From: Massilia norwichensis
GTDB taxonomy: Bacteria > Pseudomonadota > Gammaproteobacteria > Burkholderiales > Burkholderiaceae_D
Assembly (NCBI RefSeq): GCF_024753245.1
Contig: NZ_JANUGX010000001.1
Span: 248,001 to 312,000, forward strand
Reading direction: 5' to 3'
DNA: 64,000 nt
Position 1 is the stretch's first letter, and every line of letters begins with the position of its first letter. A model generated the notes under the pieces. It had not been told where the DNA came from. It saw only the letters and a list, made by a program, of their open reading frames with translations, and searched no databases. Positions 17,526 through 25,752 of this stretch are shown one piece after another. Both the position numbers and the translations under genes were made by a program.

Positions 17526-18002
17526 ATGAGTTTACGCAGCCTGCTTCCCTCCATCCTGATCGGCGCCGTCGCCAGCGCCCGCTCCATGACGCCGATGGCC
17601 ACTCTCGCCACCGCGCGCCTGGCCGGCCGCGACACGACCGGCACGCTGGCGCTGCTGGACCGGCCGCTGTTCAAGTACGGCGCGCTGGCCATGGGCGTCG
17701 GCGAACTGGCCGGCGACAAGATGAAGACCGCGCCCGACCGCACGGTCTTCCTGGGACTGCTGGCGCGCGTGATGAGCGCCGGCATCGCCGGTGCGGCGCT
17801 GGCGCCGCGCGGTCGCGAGCAGGCCGGCGTCGCGGCCGCGATCGCCACCGCCGTGCCGCTGGCCTACCTGACGCTGGCCGGCCGCAAGCAGGCGATGGCG
17901 CGCATCGGCCAGACCCGCAGCGGCCTGATCGAGGATGCGCTGGTCGTCGGCGCCGGTGCCGCGGTGGTGGCGCTGGCGACGCGGCCGGAAGCGGGACGCT
18001 AG
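17526..18002 (+). CDS. DUF4126-like membrane protein
   Basis: The 158-residue hydrophobic protein begins LLPSILIGAVASARSMTPMA, the signature opening of the DUF4126 family (small membrane proteins of unknown function). Further hydrophobic segments lie at about 50-62, 75-95, 100-120 and the C-terminus. It is 38 bases downstream of the CPA1 antiporter, with GAGGAG before its start, and is probably co-transcribed with it. No function is assigned; an accessory role for the antiporter is only a guess from position. Confidence 0.82.
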   Translation: MSLRSLLPSILIGAVASARSMTPMATLATARLAGRDTTGTLALLDRPLFKYGALAMGVGELAGDKMKTAPDRTVFLGLLARVMSAGIAGAALAPRGREQAGVAAAIATAVPLAYLTLAGRKQAMARIGQTRSGLIEDALVVGAGAAVVALATRPEAGR

Positions 18003-18063
18003 ATCTACGTGCGCTCCCGTACGGTGCGCCTGTCCTGAAAGCGTAGACTTCGCATGACCCGGC

Positions 18064-18086
18064 GTGGGCGCGGTATGCCCACCCTA
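18064..18086. repeat. Palindromic repeat GTGGGC...GCCCACCCTAC, copy 1
   Basis: GTGGGC (18064-18069) and GCCCAC (18077-18082) pair across seven bases and are followed by CCTAC. A second, longer copy with the same flank lies at 34572-34595. The pattern suggests a dispersed extragenic palindrome family. Here it sits between the DUF4126 and topoisomerase genes. Confidence 0.6.
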
Positions 18087-18115
18087 CCCTGACATGCAGC
18101 GCGAACGGGACCATC

Positions 18116-19261
18116 ATGAAGAGCGACACCGACCTTGAACAACGTGCCGCGGAAGGCGATTCGATACCGAACGCCGACCCGCCCACCGCAGCGAAGGCCG
18201 CCGGCCTGCGCTACGTCCACGACGACCGTCCCGGCATCCGCCGCGAGCCCGACCAGGATGGTTTTCGCTACCTCGACGCGCGCGGCGAGCCGGTCGAGGA
18301 CGAGGCCACGCTCAAGCGCATCCGCTCGCTGGCGATCCCGCCGGCCTGGCTCGACGTCTGGATCTGCCCCCAGGCGAATGGCCACCTGCAGGCCACCGGG
18401 CGCGACGCGCGCGGCCGCAAGCAGTACCGCTACCACCCGAAATGGCGCGAAGTGCGCGACGAGGTGAAGTACGAGCGCATGATCAAGTTCGGCAAGGCCC
18501 TGCCGCAGATCCGCAAGGAAGTCGACCGCGCCCTCAGCCTGCCGGGCCTGCCGCGCGAAAAAGTGCTGGCGACCATCGTCTACCTGCTGGAAGCGACCAT
18601 GATGCGGATCGGGAACGACGAATACGCGCGGGAGAACAAATCGTATGGCTTGACGACCCTGCGCAACCGCCATGTGAAGATCGACGGCAGCGAGGTCGAG
18701 TTCCGCTTCCGCGGCAAGAGCGGGGTCTACCACGACGTCAAGGTGCACGACCGGCGCCTGGCGCGCATCATCCAGCGCTCGCGCGACCTGCCCGGCCAGG
18801 ACCTGTTCGAATACCTGGATGAGGACAAGCAGCCGCACACCGTCAACTCGTCCGACGTCAACGACTGGCTGCGCGAGATCACCGGCGAGGATTACACGGC
18901 CAAGGACTTCCGCACCTGGTCGGGCACCGTGCTGGCCGCGATCGCCCTGCAGGAATTCGAGAAATTCGACTCCGAGGCCCAGGCCAAGAAGAACGTGGTG
19001 CGCGCCATCGAGTCGGTGGCCGAAAAGCTCGGCAACACGCCCTCGGTCTGCCGCAAATGCTACGTCCACCCGGCCGTGCTCGACTCCTACATGGACGGCA
19101 CCATGATCGAGGGCTTGCTGGCGCGCGCCGAGGAAGGCCTGGCCGAGGACCTGCAGGACCTGCAACCCGAAGAAGCAGCGGTGCTGGCCATGCTGCAGCA
19201 GCGCCTGGCGCATGACGCGCCGGAACCCAAGAAAGTGCAGAGCCGCCGCAAGGCCGCCTGA
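18116..19261 (+). CDS. DNA topoisomerase IB (poxvirus/bacterial type)
   Basis: This 381-residue enzyme relaxes supercoils by transient cleavage of one strand through a 3'-phosphotyrosine. The catalytic Tyr316 lies in CRKCYVHP, Arg266 in DFRTWSGT, and Arg164 in MRIGNDEY; the GRKQYRYHPKW block (100-110) supplies further conserved basic residues. The length and the short N-terminal beta domain match bacterial TopIB rather than the eukaryotic form. The Lys/Ala-rich C-terminal tail is probably disordered. The ATG follows a weak Shine-Dalgarno. It appears monocistronic or loosely linked to the next gene (27 bases away). Confidence 0.94.
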   Translation: MKSDTDLEQRAAEGDSIPNADPPTAAKAAGLRYVHDDRPGIRREPDQDGFRYLDARGEPVEDEATLKRIRSLAIPPAWLDVWICPQANGHLQATGRDARGRKQYRYHPKWREVRDEVKYERMIKFGKALPQIRKEVDRALSLPGLPREKVLATIVYLLEATMMRIGNDEYARENKSYGLTTLRNRHVKIDGSEVEFRFRGKSGVYHDVKVHDRRLARIIQRSRDLPGQDLFEYLDEDKQPHTVNSSDVNDWLREITGEDYTAKDFRTWSGTVLAAIALQEFEKFDSEAQAKKNVVRAIESVAEKLGNTPSVCRKCYVHPAVLDSYMDGTMIEGLLARAEEGLAEDLQDLQPEEAAVLAMLQQRLAHDAPEPKKVQSRRKAA

Positions 19262-19288
19262 CCCTACCAACAAGGAAAGGAAGAATCA

Positions 19289-20335
19289 ATGACAGCAAGC
19301 ATCGAACTCGTGGCCGATTTCGGCCATCAGGTGACCGGCGTCTCGGTCTCGGAAACCAACCGCATCTTCGTCAACTTCCCGCGCTGGACCGAGGACACGG
19401 CCATTTCGGTAGCGGAGCTGAAGGACGGCGAAGTCCAGCCCTACCCCGACGAAGAATGGAACGCCTGGCGCAACGCGAAAAAGGATGAGATCACCCCGGA
19501 CGACCACTGGGTTTGTGTTCAGAGCATCGTGGCCGACCAGCGCGGCAGCCTGTGGGTGCTGGACCCGGCAGCGCCGGCCCAGGCCCACATGGTCTCGAAA
19601 GGCCCGAAGCTGGTCAGGATCGACCTGGCGACCGACAAGGTAGCGCAAGTCATCGCCTTCGACGAGGACGCCGCGCCGCAGGGTTCCTACCTGAACGACG
19701 TGCGTTTCTCGGATGACGGCAAGTATGCCTACATCACCGATTCCGGCGTGGTCGGCGCGCTGCTGGTGGTCGACATCGCCGCCGGCAAGACCGTGCGCCT
19801 GCTCGACGGCCATCCGTCGACGCAGATGAAGAAGGGCCTGAACGTGAAGGTGGACGGCAAGGAGCTGCGCCGTCCGGACGGCCGCGGCGTCGAGTTCTCG
19901 GCCGACGGCATCGAGCTGTCGAAGGACGGCCAATACCTGTACTGGCAGGCGATCAAGGGCGACGAGCTGTACCGCATCCCGACCGCCGCCCTGACCGGGC
20001 CCGGCATGCAGGGCGAAGACGTCTCGGGCCAGGTCGAGCAATACGGCACCAACGGCGTCAACGACGGCCTGCTGATCGCCCGCGGCACCGACAAGATGTA
20101 CCTGAGCTCGGTGCAGGACAACAGCATCAAGGTGCGCGACCTGGCCGAGGGACCGCAGGCGCAGGCCCGGGTGGTGGTGCAGGACGAGCGCCTGCGCTGG
20201 CCGGACACCTTCAGCCAGGGACCGGACGGCACCATCTACGTGACCACCTCGCACATCCAGGATTCGGCCTTCTTCAAGCCGGATGCGCCGGCAGCCCTGC
20301 CGACGCAACTCTGGAAGCTGAACCTGGGCGCTTGA
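19289..20335 (+). CDS. Yellow/major royal jelly family beta-propeller protein, cytoplasmic paralogue
   Basis: A 348-residue six-bladed propeller of the MRJP/Yellow group. The signature IFVNFPRWTED lies near residues 25-35. PYPDEEWNAWR, WVCVQSIVAD, GSLWVLDPA, GSYLNDVRFS and the late LRWPDTFSQGPDG block follow. No signal peptide is present, so it should remain in the cytoplasm. A close paralogue with a signal peptide lies at 22308-23453. Bacterial members have no agreed activity; insect relatives act near dopachrome chemistry, and SMP-30-type lactonases share the fold. AAGGAAAGGAAG precedes the start. Confidence 0.85.
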   Translation: MTASIELVADFGHQVTGVSVSETNRIFVNFPRWTEDTAISVAELKDGEVQPYPDEEWNAWRNAKKDEITPDDHWVCVQSIVADQRGSLWVLDPAAPAQAHMVSKGPKLVRIDLATDKVAQVIAFDEDAAPQGSYLNDVRFSDDGKYAYITDSGVVGALLVVDIAAGKTVRLLDGHPSTQMKKGLNVKVDGKELRRPDGRGVEFSADGIELSKDGQYLYWQAIKGDELYRIPTAALTGPGMQGEDVSGQVEQYGTNGVNDGLLIARGTDKMYLSSVQDNSIKVRDLAEGPQAQARVVVQDERLRWPDTFSQGPDGTIYVTTSHIQDSAFFKPDAPAALPTQLWKLNLGA

Positions 20336-20343
20336 GTCCGCGC

Positions 20344-20880
20344 TTAAAAGCTCAGGCGGCCCTCGATCGAATCGTCGAGGGTCTTGCCGACCAGCGCGCC
20401 GACCGCCACCTTGGCGCCGGCAACGACCGTGCCGTGCTTGTTGTCCCAGTAGTAGCCCGACTGCGGCCGAAAGCGGATCACGGTGATGCGCGGGTCGTCC
20501 TCGCCTTCGGTGAACCAGGTCTTCAGCATGCTGTTCCACAGGTCATGGATCCTGGCCTTGTCCTGCATGACTTCGGCCTGGCCTTCGAGCTCGAGGAAGC
20601 CGGCGTGGTGGCCGAGCTGGAAGTAGAGCTTGACGGCCGGGTTGGCGGCCAGCTCCTGGTTCTTGTGGCTGTCGCTGGCGCTCAGGAACCACAGGTTGCC
20701 GGCGTCGTCGGTCTGGCGCACGCTCATCGGGCGCACGCCATTGGTTTCGCCGGTCGCCGTGGCGGTCACGAAAAAGCAGGTCTCGGCGTCATCGGCCATG
20801 TCCTTGACGCGCTTGACGGCGTCATGGCCGCTGAGATCCTTGCGGTTGTTTTCGGGCTGGTTGCGGTTGATCGAATCCAT
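20344..20880 (-). CDS. Pyridoxamine 5'-phosphate oxidase-family protein (general stress protein 26-like)
   Basis: The 178-residue protein has the split-barrel flavin fold of the general stress protein 26 group. CFFVTATATG at 35-44 and GVRPMSVRQTDDAGNLWFLSA mark the first strands, and VKLYFQLG and ELEGQAEVM follow. GYYWDNKHG near 142-150 is the conserved late motif. Members bind FMN or F420 and may reduce unknown stress metabolites; true pyridoxamine phosphate oxidase residues are not evident. It is convergent with the preceding propeller gene and has AGAGGA upstream of its start. Confidence 0.85.
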   Translation of the reverse strand: MDSINRNQPENNRKDLSGHDAVKRVKDMADDAETCFFVTATATGETNGVRPMSVRQTDDAGNLWFLSASDSHKNQELAANPAVKLYFQLGHHAGFLELEGQAEVMQDKARIHDLWNSMLKTWFTEGEDDPRITVIRFRPQSGYYWDNKHGTVVAGAKVAVGALVGKTLDDSIEGRLSF

Positions 20881-20979
20881 AGTCCTCTCCGAAGGCCGGG
20901 ATGGCCGATGCGAGGACTGTAAGTGCGCGGCGCCGTGCCGACTGTGCGCCGGCGAACGGCGCGCCCGGAAATTTGACGA

Positions 20980-21123
20980 TTATTTGACGATTGATGTTTG
21001 GCTGGCGGCCGGCAGGCTGGTGTCGGCATGGGCCAGTCCCAGGCTGGCGGCGGCCACCAGCAGGGCCAGGGCGACCAGCGGACCGAGGCGGCGCAGGCGG
21101 GTGGAAGGCAGGGAACGGCGCAT
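20980..21123 (-). CDS. Small exported peptide (47 aa), unrecognised
   Basis: Reading the minus strand from 21123 gives a 47-residue product. It has a basic N-terminus (MRRSLPSTRLRRLG), a hydrophobic core (PLVALALLVAAASLGL) and a likely signal peptidase site after AHA, leaving a mature tail of about 15 residues. AAGGAG lies ten bases before the ATG. I recognise no family. The last codons and stop fall in a tandem 11-base repeat (ATTTGACGATT at 20971 and 20982). It may be a true micro-peptide or a decayed gene; the clear ribosome site favours the former. Confidence 0.5.
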   Translation of the reverse strand: MRRSLPSTRLRRLGPLVALALLVAAASLGLAHADTSLPAASQTSIVK

Positions 21124-21323
21124 GATGAGGTCTCCTTGGTGTATTTATGCAGGGAACATTCGACTCAGCATACCAAGGCTTGCGTGGCAAAAATACGCGA
21201 ATTGTAACGACTGACTCGAAAGCAACACTCTCGGTGTGGAACTGATAAGCTGGCGGGCATGACGATCCGTTCAAGGGTGGCCAGCCATCCTCACATTCAG
21301 GTGCAGACCATGCTGTGGCGCGC

Positions 21324-22217
21324 ATGAGTTTCACGCTCCTGCTCCCCATCTTCCTGCTTGCCGGCCTCGGCGCCCTGCTGGTGCAACTGCCCTGGCTGAA
21401 GCCGGGCTGGCATGCCGGCGCCACCGAGCTGACCGCGAAGTTCCTGGTGCCCTGCCTGCTGTTCGTCAGCGCCTGGCGCACGGGTATGCCGGCGTCGATG
21501 TCGTGGAAGGTGCTGTGCGCTTTCTATCTGCCGCTGGGCCTGCTGTTCCTGGCCGCGCGCCTGCTCGCGGCCGGCCGTGGCGGCGGTGCCGCGGCGGCGC
21601 TGGCCGCCACCTACTCGAACACGGTGTTCGTCGGCGTGCCGGTGCTGGTCCAGGTACTGGGCGAAGGCAGCCTGCAGTTCGCCTATCCGGTCATCGCCTT
21701 CCACAGCCTGTTCTGCTTCACGCTCTACCACCTGAGCGAGGATCGCGCACCGTCGGGCTGGCTCGGCCCGCTGCTGAACACGCTGAAGAATCCGATCGTT
21801 GCCGCGCTGCTGCTGGGCCTGGCGCTGAATCTGGCGCGGGTCGGGCTGCCACAGCCGCTGCTGCGCGCGCTCGGCATGCTGGGCGCCGCCGCCCTGCCCT
21901 GTGCGCTGCTGTCGCTCGGCGCCTCGGTGGCCACACTCAAACCCGGCCGCTGGGCCGCCACCGGCGCCATCGTGCTGGCCAAGCTCTTGCTCCTGCCGCT
22001 GGGCGTGGCGCTGCTGTCGGTGTTCGTGTTCCACCTGCCGATGGCGGCGGCGATGGTGCTGATCGTGCTGGCGTCCTGCCCGGTCGGCATCAACGCGGCC
22101 TTCGTCGTCAAGCCGGCGGGCGACGGCACGCAACTGGTCCATTCCGCCATCCTGCTGTCCAGCCTGCTCTGCGCGGCGACGATGCCGGCCTGGCTGTGGG
22201 CGCTGCGGCATTTTTGA
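21324..22217 (+). CDS. AEC-family (auxin efflux carrier-like) transporter
   Basis: About 297 residues with eight to ten hydrophobic helices. Family features are the opening LLLPIFLLAGLGALL, a central TYSNTVFVGVPVL (about 98-110), which is the conserved asparagine-containing break, and the late SCPVGINAAFVV block. Relatives export malate, other small acids or auxin-like compounds in plants; the substrate here is unknown. I took ATG 21324; a GTG three codons upstream (21315) is possible and neither has a strong ribosome site. It stands alone between the small peptide gene and the second propeller gene. Confidence 0.88.
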   Translation: MSFTLLLPIFLLAGLGALLVQLPWLKPGWHAGATELTAKFLVPCLLFVSAWRTGMPASMSWKVLCAFYLPLGLLFLAARLLAAGRGGGAAAALAATYSNTVFVGVPVLVQVLGEGSLQFAYPVIAFHSLFCFTLYHLSEDRAPSGWLGPLLNTLKNPIVAALLLGLALNLARVGLPQPLLRALGMLGAAALPCALLSLGASVATLKPGRWAATGAIVLAKLLLLPLGVALLSVFVFHLPMAAAMVLIVLASCPVGINAAFVVKPAGDGTQLVHSAILLSSLLCAATMPAWLWALRHF

Positions 22218-22307
22218 AGCCGATTCCTAGCCGCTAACCAGCGTACGCCTACCCGAATGGCGTCGGCGTCATGCCAGACTGATGGCCTGACCGATAAGGA
22301 GGCCGAC

Positions 22308-23453
22308 ATGACGCTGAGACGCAGTCTGTCCGTAATCGCATTGGCGGGTGCCGCTTTTTCGAGCCTGGCCTGGCTGCTCCCGGCCTCGGGCTGGACCGGC
22401 AATACCGCCGCCGTGGAACCCGTGGCGCAATTCGCGCACCAGGTTACCGGCGTTACCGTCACGGAAGGCGGACGGATCTTCGTCAACTTCCCGCGCTGGA
22501 CCGAAGACAGTCCAATCTCCGTCGCCGAAGTGATGCGCGACGGCAGTCTGCGGCCCTACCCGGACGCCCGCTGGAATGCCTGGCGCAACGTCCGTGCCGA
22601 CGAACTCGATCCGGCCCGTTACTGGGTCTGCGTGCAGAGCGTAGTGGCCGATGGCCGCGGCAGCGTGTGGGTGCTCGACCCGGCCGCGCCCGCCGTCGAC
22701 GGCCTGGTGCCGGGCGGGCCGAAGCTGGTCCGCATCGATCTGGCCAGCAACCGCGTGGCCCAGGTGATCCGCTTCGACCAGAGCGTTGCGATTCCCGGGT
22801 CCTACCTGAACGATGTCCGCTTCTCGAAGGATGGCCGGTTTGCCTTCATCACCGATTCCGGGCAGCGCGGCGCCCTCGTCGTGGTCGAGCTGGCCAGCGG
22901 CCAGGCACGCCGCGTGCTGGACGGCCATCCCTCGACCCAGCCGGAACGCGGCGTGGTGGTGGAAACCGACGGCCGTCCGCTGCGCTATCCGGATGGCCGC
23001 AAGGTGCGCTTCGCGGCGGACAGCATCGCCCTGTCCAATGATGGCGCCTACCTCTACTGGAAGCCGCTCACCGGCAACACGCTGTACCGGATCCAGGCGG
23101 CGGTACTGGAAACCCGCGGCTTCGCCGGCCAGGACGTGTCCGGCAACGTGCAGGTCTACGGCCAGGTCGGCCCCACCGACGGCTTCTGGATCGGGCGCCA
23201 CAGCCAGACCCTGTTCATCACCTCGATCGAAGACAACGCGGTCAAGGCGCGCGACCTGAGCCAGGGCCCGGCGGGCGGCGTGCGCGTGGTGGCCCAGGAT
23301 CCGCGCCTCCGCTGGCCTGACACCCTGAGCCAGGGACCGGACGGCAGCCTCTACGTGACGAGTTCGCGCATCCAGGACTCCGCGTTCTTCAACCGGGATG
23401 CGCCCCTTGCCCTGCCGACGCAGTTGTGGCGGCTGCGCCTGCCTGGCGATTGA
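22308..23453 (+). CDS. Yellow/major royal jelly family beta-propeller protein, exported paralogue
   Basis: This 381-residue paralogue of the protein at 19289-20335 has a signal peptide (LRRSLSVIALAGAAFSSLAW, about 3-22). Shared blocks include IFVNFPRWTED, ARWNAWRNVR, WVCVQSVVADGRG, GSYLNDVRFSKDGRFAFITDSG and LRWPDTLSQGPDG. The two proteins look about as similar as a duplication within one lineage would give, with 2 kb of other genes between them. GGAGG precedes the ATG at 22308. The 3' end overlaps the convergent EamA transporter gene by 65 bases. Its activity is unknown; the propeller fold suggests lactone or small-molecule binding in the periplasm. Confidence 0.85.
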   Translation: MTLRRSLSVIALAGAAFSSLAWLLPASGWTGNTAAVEPVAQFAHQVTGVTVTEGGRIFVNFPRWTEDSPISVAEVMRDGSLRPYPDARWNAWRNVRADELDPARYWVCVQSVVADGRGSVWVLDPAAPAVDGLVPGGPKLVRIDLASNRVAQVIRFDQSVAIPGSYLNDVRFSKDGRFAFITDSGQRGALVVVELASGQARRVLDGHPSTQPERGVVVETDGRPLRYPDGRKVRFAADSIALSNDGAYLYWKPLTGNTLYRIQAAVLETRGFAGQDVSGNVQVYGQVGPTDGFWIGRHSQTLFITSIEDNAVKARDLSQGPAGGVRVVAQDPRLRWPDTLSQGPDGSLYVTSSRIQDSAFFNRDAPLALPTQLWRLRLPGD

Positions 23454-24378
23454 TCTTGCGCTCCCGGTGCGCCGAGGCACAGCTCAGCACGCCCGCGATC
23501 AGCAGCGCCATCGCCAGCCATTCCAGCCCGGTCGGCAGGCGCTGTTCCCAGATGAAGCCGTAGAGCAGCGCGAACAGGGTCTCGAACACGATCATCTGGC
23601 CGGTCATGGTCAGCGGCAGCAGGCGGCTGGCGTGGTTCCACAGGGCGTTGCCGACCACCGAGCACAGGATCGCCACGGTGGTGACGAGGCCGGCGAAGTA
23701 AAGCCAGGACGAGGTCGCATGCGTCCCCGGATGCAGGATGAAAGCCGGCACCGCCAGCAGCAGCGCCTGCAGACCGGTGACGAGCCCGACCAGCAGGCTC
23801 CAGTCATTCGCCGAGACGCCCTTCAGGCGCGCCAACGCACGGCTGTTGCCGACCGCGTACAGGGTCCAGGACACCAGCGAACCGGTCGCGCACAGCAGGC
23901 CGATGAGCGCCGCCTGCATGGTCCCATGGCGCGGCGCGGACAGCGACTGCCAGCTGATGCAGACCAGCCCGGCAATGCCCAGTGCCAGCGAGGGCAGCAG
24001 CCGCAGCAGCGGCGCGGCATCGACGTCGCGCCGGCCCGCCAGCGTGACCGTCACCGGCAGCAGGCCGATGATCAGCGAGGTCATGGCCACCCCGCCCAGT
24101 TGCACGGCATTCGCCAGGAACACGTAATAGATGATGTTGCCGGCGAAACTGAGCCAGGCCAGCGTGCGCCAGTCGCGCCAGCCCAGCATCGGGCGCACGC
24201 GCCGCCAGGACGGCGCCAGCAGCACGGCCGCCACCAGTCCATAGGCCAGGTAGCGGCCGGCAGAGAGCTGCAGCGGCGAAAAGCCGCGCGTCAGCTCGGG
24301 GGTCAGGAAGACCAGGCCCCAGAAGGCGCCGGCCAGGATGCTCGCGCCGATGCCGAGCCAGTGATTTCGTGTAAGCAT
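23389..24378 (-). CDS. EamA/DMT-family transporter
   Basis: A 329-residue inner-membrane protein with ten predicted helices in two EamA repeats. The first begins ILAGAFWGLVFLTPELTRGF, and the second follows SLVSWTLYAVGNSRAL. Drug/metabolite transporters of this group export amino acids or metabolites; the substrate is unknown. The start at 24378 has GGGAGG upstream. The frame is open further upstream without an initiation site. It is the last gene of a probable unit with the AraC regulator and a small membrane protein. Its 3' end overlaps the convergent propeller gene by 65 bases. Confidence 0.9.
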   Translation of the reverse strand: MLTRNHWLGIGASILAGAFWGLVFLTPELTRGFSPLQLSAGRYLAYGLVAAVLLAPSWRRVRPMLGWRDWRTLAWLSFAGNIIYYVFLANAVQLGGVAMTSLIIGLLPVTVTLAGRRDVDAAPLLRLLPSLALGIAGLVCISWQSLSAPRHGTMQAALIGLLCATGSLVSWTLYAVGNSRALARLKGVSANDWSLLVGLVTGLQALLLAVPAFILHPGTHATSSWLYFAGLVTTVAILCSVVGNALWNHASRLLPLTMTGQMIVFETLFALLYGFIWEQRLPTGLEWLAMALLIAGVLSCASAHRERKINRQAGAAATTASAGQGAHPG

Positions 24379-24445
24379 GTAAGTAAAACCTCCCGAGCGG
24401 GCATGATGGGGGAACCGCTCGGATAATTCTTGACCTGGCCTCGCG

Positions 24446-24913
24446 CTAGATTGACCTTTTCTGCAGGTCCGCATCGCGCCGGACCCGCAGCCACCAGTAC
24501 GCAAAGCCCGCCCCGCCGGCCCAGAGCGCGGGCTCGCTATTGAAGAAAACGATCCAGCCGAAGTTCGCCCAGACCGCATGCCCGTTCTCGATCAGCTGCC
24601 TGCCGTCGATCCGCAGGTAACTGGTCGGGCCGGGGATCAGCATGGGTGCCACCGACACGGCCAGCACCACGGCCGCGGGCACGGCAACGTAGCCGAACGC
24701 ACGCCGGCAGCGCCAGGCCTTCATGGCGACGAGCGCCGGCAGCAGGACCAGGGCTGTCGCGCCGAGCGCGAGCGGGACCGCAAACAGGGACAGCATCACG
24801 AAGCTCGCGGGATTGCCTTGCGCCAGCCCGAACCGCAGCGAGCAAAGCAAGGCCGCGGCCAGGGCGCAGCCGAAGGCGGTCAGCAAGTCGCGCGTGTTCA
24901 AGCCGGATGTCAT
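24446..24913 (-). CDS. Hypothetical four-helix membrane protein (155 aa)
   Basis: I recognise no family. Four hydrophobic segments are visible at about 11-30, 38-62, 75-95 and 117-142, with a short loop containing SYLRIDGRQLIENGHAVWANFGW between the third and fourth and a basic end (RRDADLQKRSI). The ATG overlaps the stop of the AraC-type regulator gene (ATGA, 24910-24913), so the two are translationally coupled. The EamA transporter follows 67 bases downstream. The coupling suggests the regulator controls, or responds to, a membrane function encoded here. Confidence 0.75.
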   Translation of the reverse strand: MTSGLNTRDLLTAFGCALAAALLCSLRFGLAQGNPASFVMLSLFAVPLALGATALVLLPALVAMKAWRCRRAFGYVAVPAAVVLAVSVAPMLIPGPTSYLRIDGRQLIENGHAVWANFGWIVFFNSEPALWAGGAGFAYWWLRVRRDADLQKRSI

Positions 24914-25677
24914 CCGCCCGGGCTTCGCTGCCGGCGCCGGTAAGCCGCCGGCGTCATCCCGGTGGCCTTGCGCAGCGCCCGCGTCAGGGCGCTCTGCTCC
25001 GAAAAACCGGCGCGCAGCGCGATCTCGGCAATCGGCGCGTCGCTGCCCGCCAGCCATTCGCGCGCGCGCTCCAGGCGCCGCGCCAGCAGCCAGGCATGCG
25101 GCGTGCTGTCGTGCTCCTCGCGGAACAGCGCATGCAGGCGGCTGACGCTGAAGCCGGCGGCGCGCGCCATCGATTCCGTGCTCCACGGCAGGCCGGGCTC
25201 GGCCTCGATCCGGGCCAGCAGCGCGGCCAGGCGCGATGCCGGGCGCGGCGTGCCCAGCGCCAGGGTGTCCACCAGCAGCGGCACCCAGCCCCGCAGGACC
25301 GCGGGCGTGACCACAGGCGCCGCCGATGGCGAACCCGCGCCGGCCTGGGTCATCAGCGCCATGAACTCGACCAGCTTGCGCGCGGCCGGTCCCAGCGGCG
25401 CGAACGGGCGTTCGAACAGGCGCCCTGCGGTCTCCGGCGCCAGCCCCTCGGCGGCGATGTCGACGATGAACGAGCGGTTGCCGGCATCGCCGACCTGGGC
25501 ATGCCAGGCGCCGGGCGCGACGAAGCCGGCGCGCAGCGGATCCAGCATGCCCTGCCGCCCTTCGACCTCGAGCAGCAGCGCGCCGCGCAGCGGCAGCACC
25601 AGCTGGCCGTAGTCGTGGCGGTCCGGGGCGCTGAGCGCGCCGTAGCTGCGCAGGTGGAGGTCGACGGTGGAAACCAT
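24910..25677 (-). CDS. AraC-family transcriptional regulator
   Basis: A 255-residue regulator. The N-terminal half is a cupin-like sensor (LVLPLRGALLLEVEGRQGML near 27-46). The C-terminal 100 residues carry two helix-turn-helix motifs: STESMARAAGFSVSRLHALF near 167-186, and IAEIALRAGFSEQSALTRAL near 215-234 with the family signature following (RKATGMTPAAYRRRQ). The ATG at 25677 was chosen over upstream frame because translation from there gives the normal sensor start; the ribosome site is weak. It is coupled by ATGA to a small membrane protein. Confidence 0.92.
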   Translation of the reverse strand: MVSTVDLHLRSYGALSAPDRHDYGQLVLPLRGALLLEVEGRQGMLDPLRAGFVAPGAWHAQVGDAGNRSFIVDIAAEGLAPETAGRLFERPFAPLGPAARKLVEFMALMTQAGAGSPSAAPVVTPAVLRGWVPLLVDTLALGTPRPASRLAALLARIEAEPGLPWSTESMARAAGFSVSRLHALFREEHDSTPHAWLLARRLERAREWLAGSDAPIAEIALRAGFSEQSALTRALRKATGMTPAAYRRRQRSPGG

Positions 25678-25706
25678 CGGGCTAGTGTAGCACCAGGCCG
25701 AGGGGT

Positions 25707-25737
25707 CCCGGAAGCCGCCGCGAGGACGGCCTCCGGG
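25707..25737 (-). terminator. Hairpin after the FAD oxidoreductase gene
   Basis: CCCGGAAGCCG (25707-25717) pairs with CGGCCTCCGGG (25727-25737) with one mismatch over eleven bases and a nine-base loop. It lies between the stop of the FAD oxidoreductase and the start of the AraC regulator. No U-tract follows, so it may be a weak or Rho-assisted terminator. Confidence 0.4.
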
Positions 25738-25752
25738 CATCGATCCGACGCG

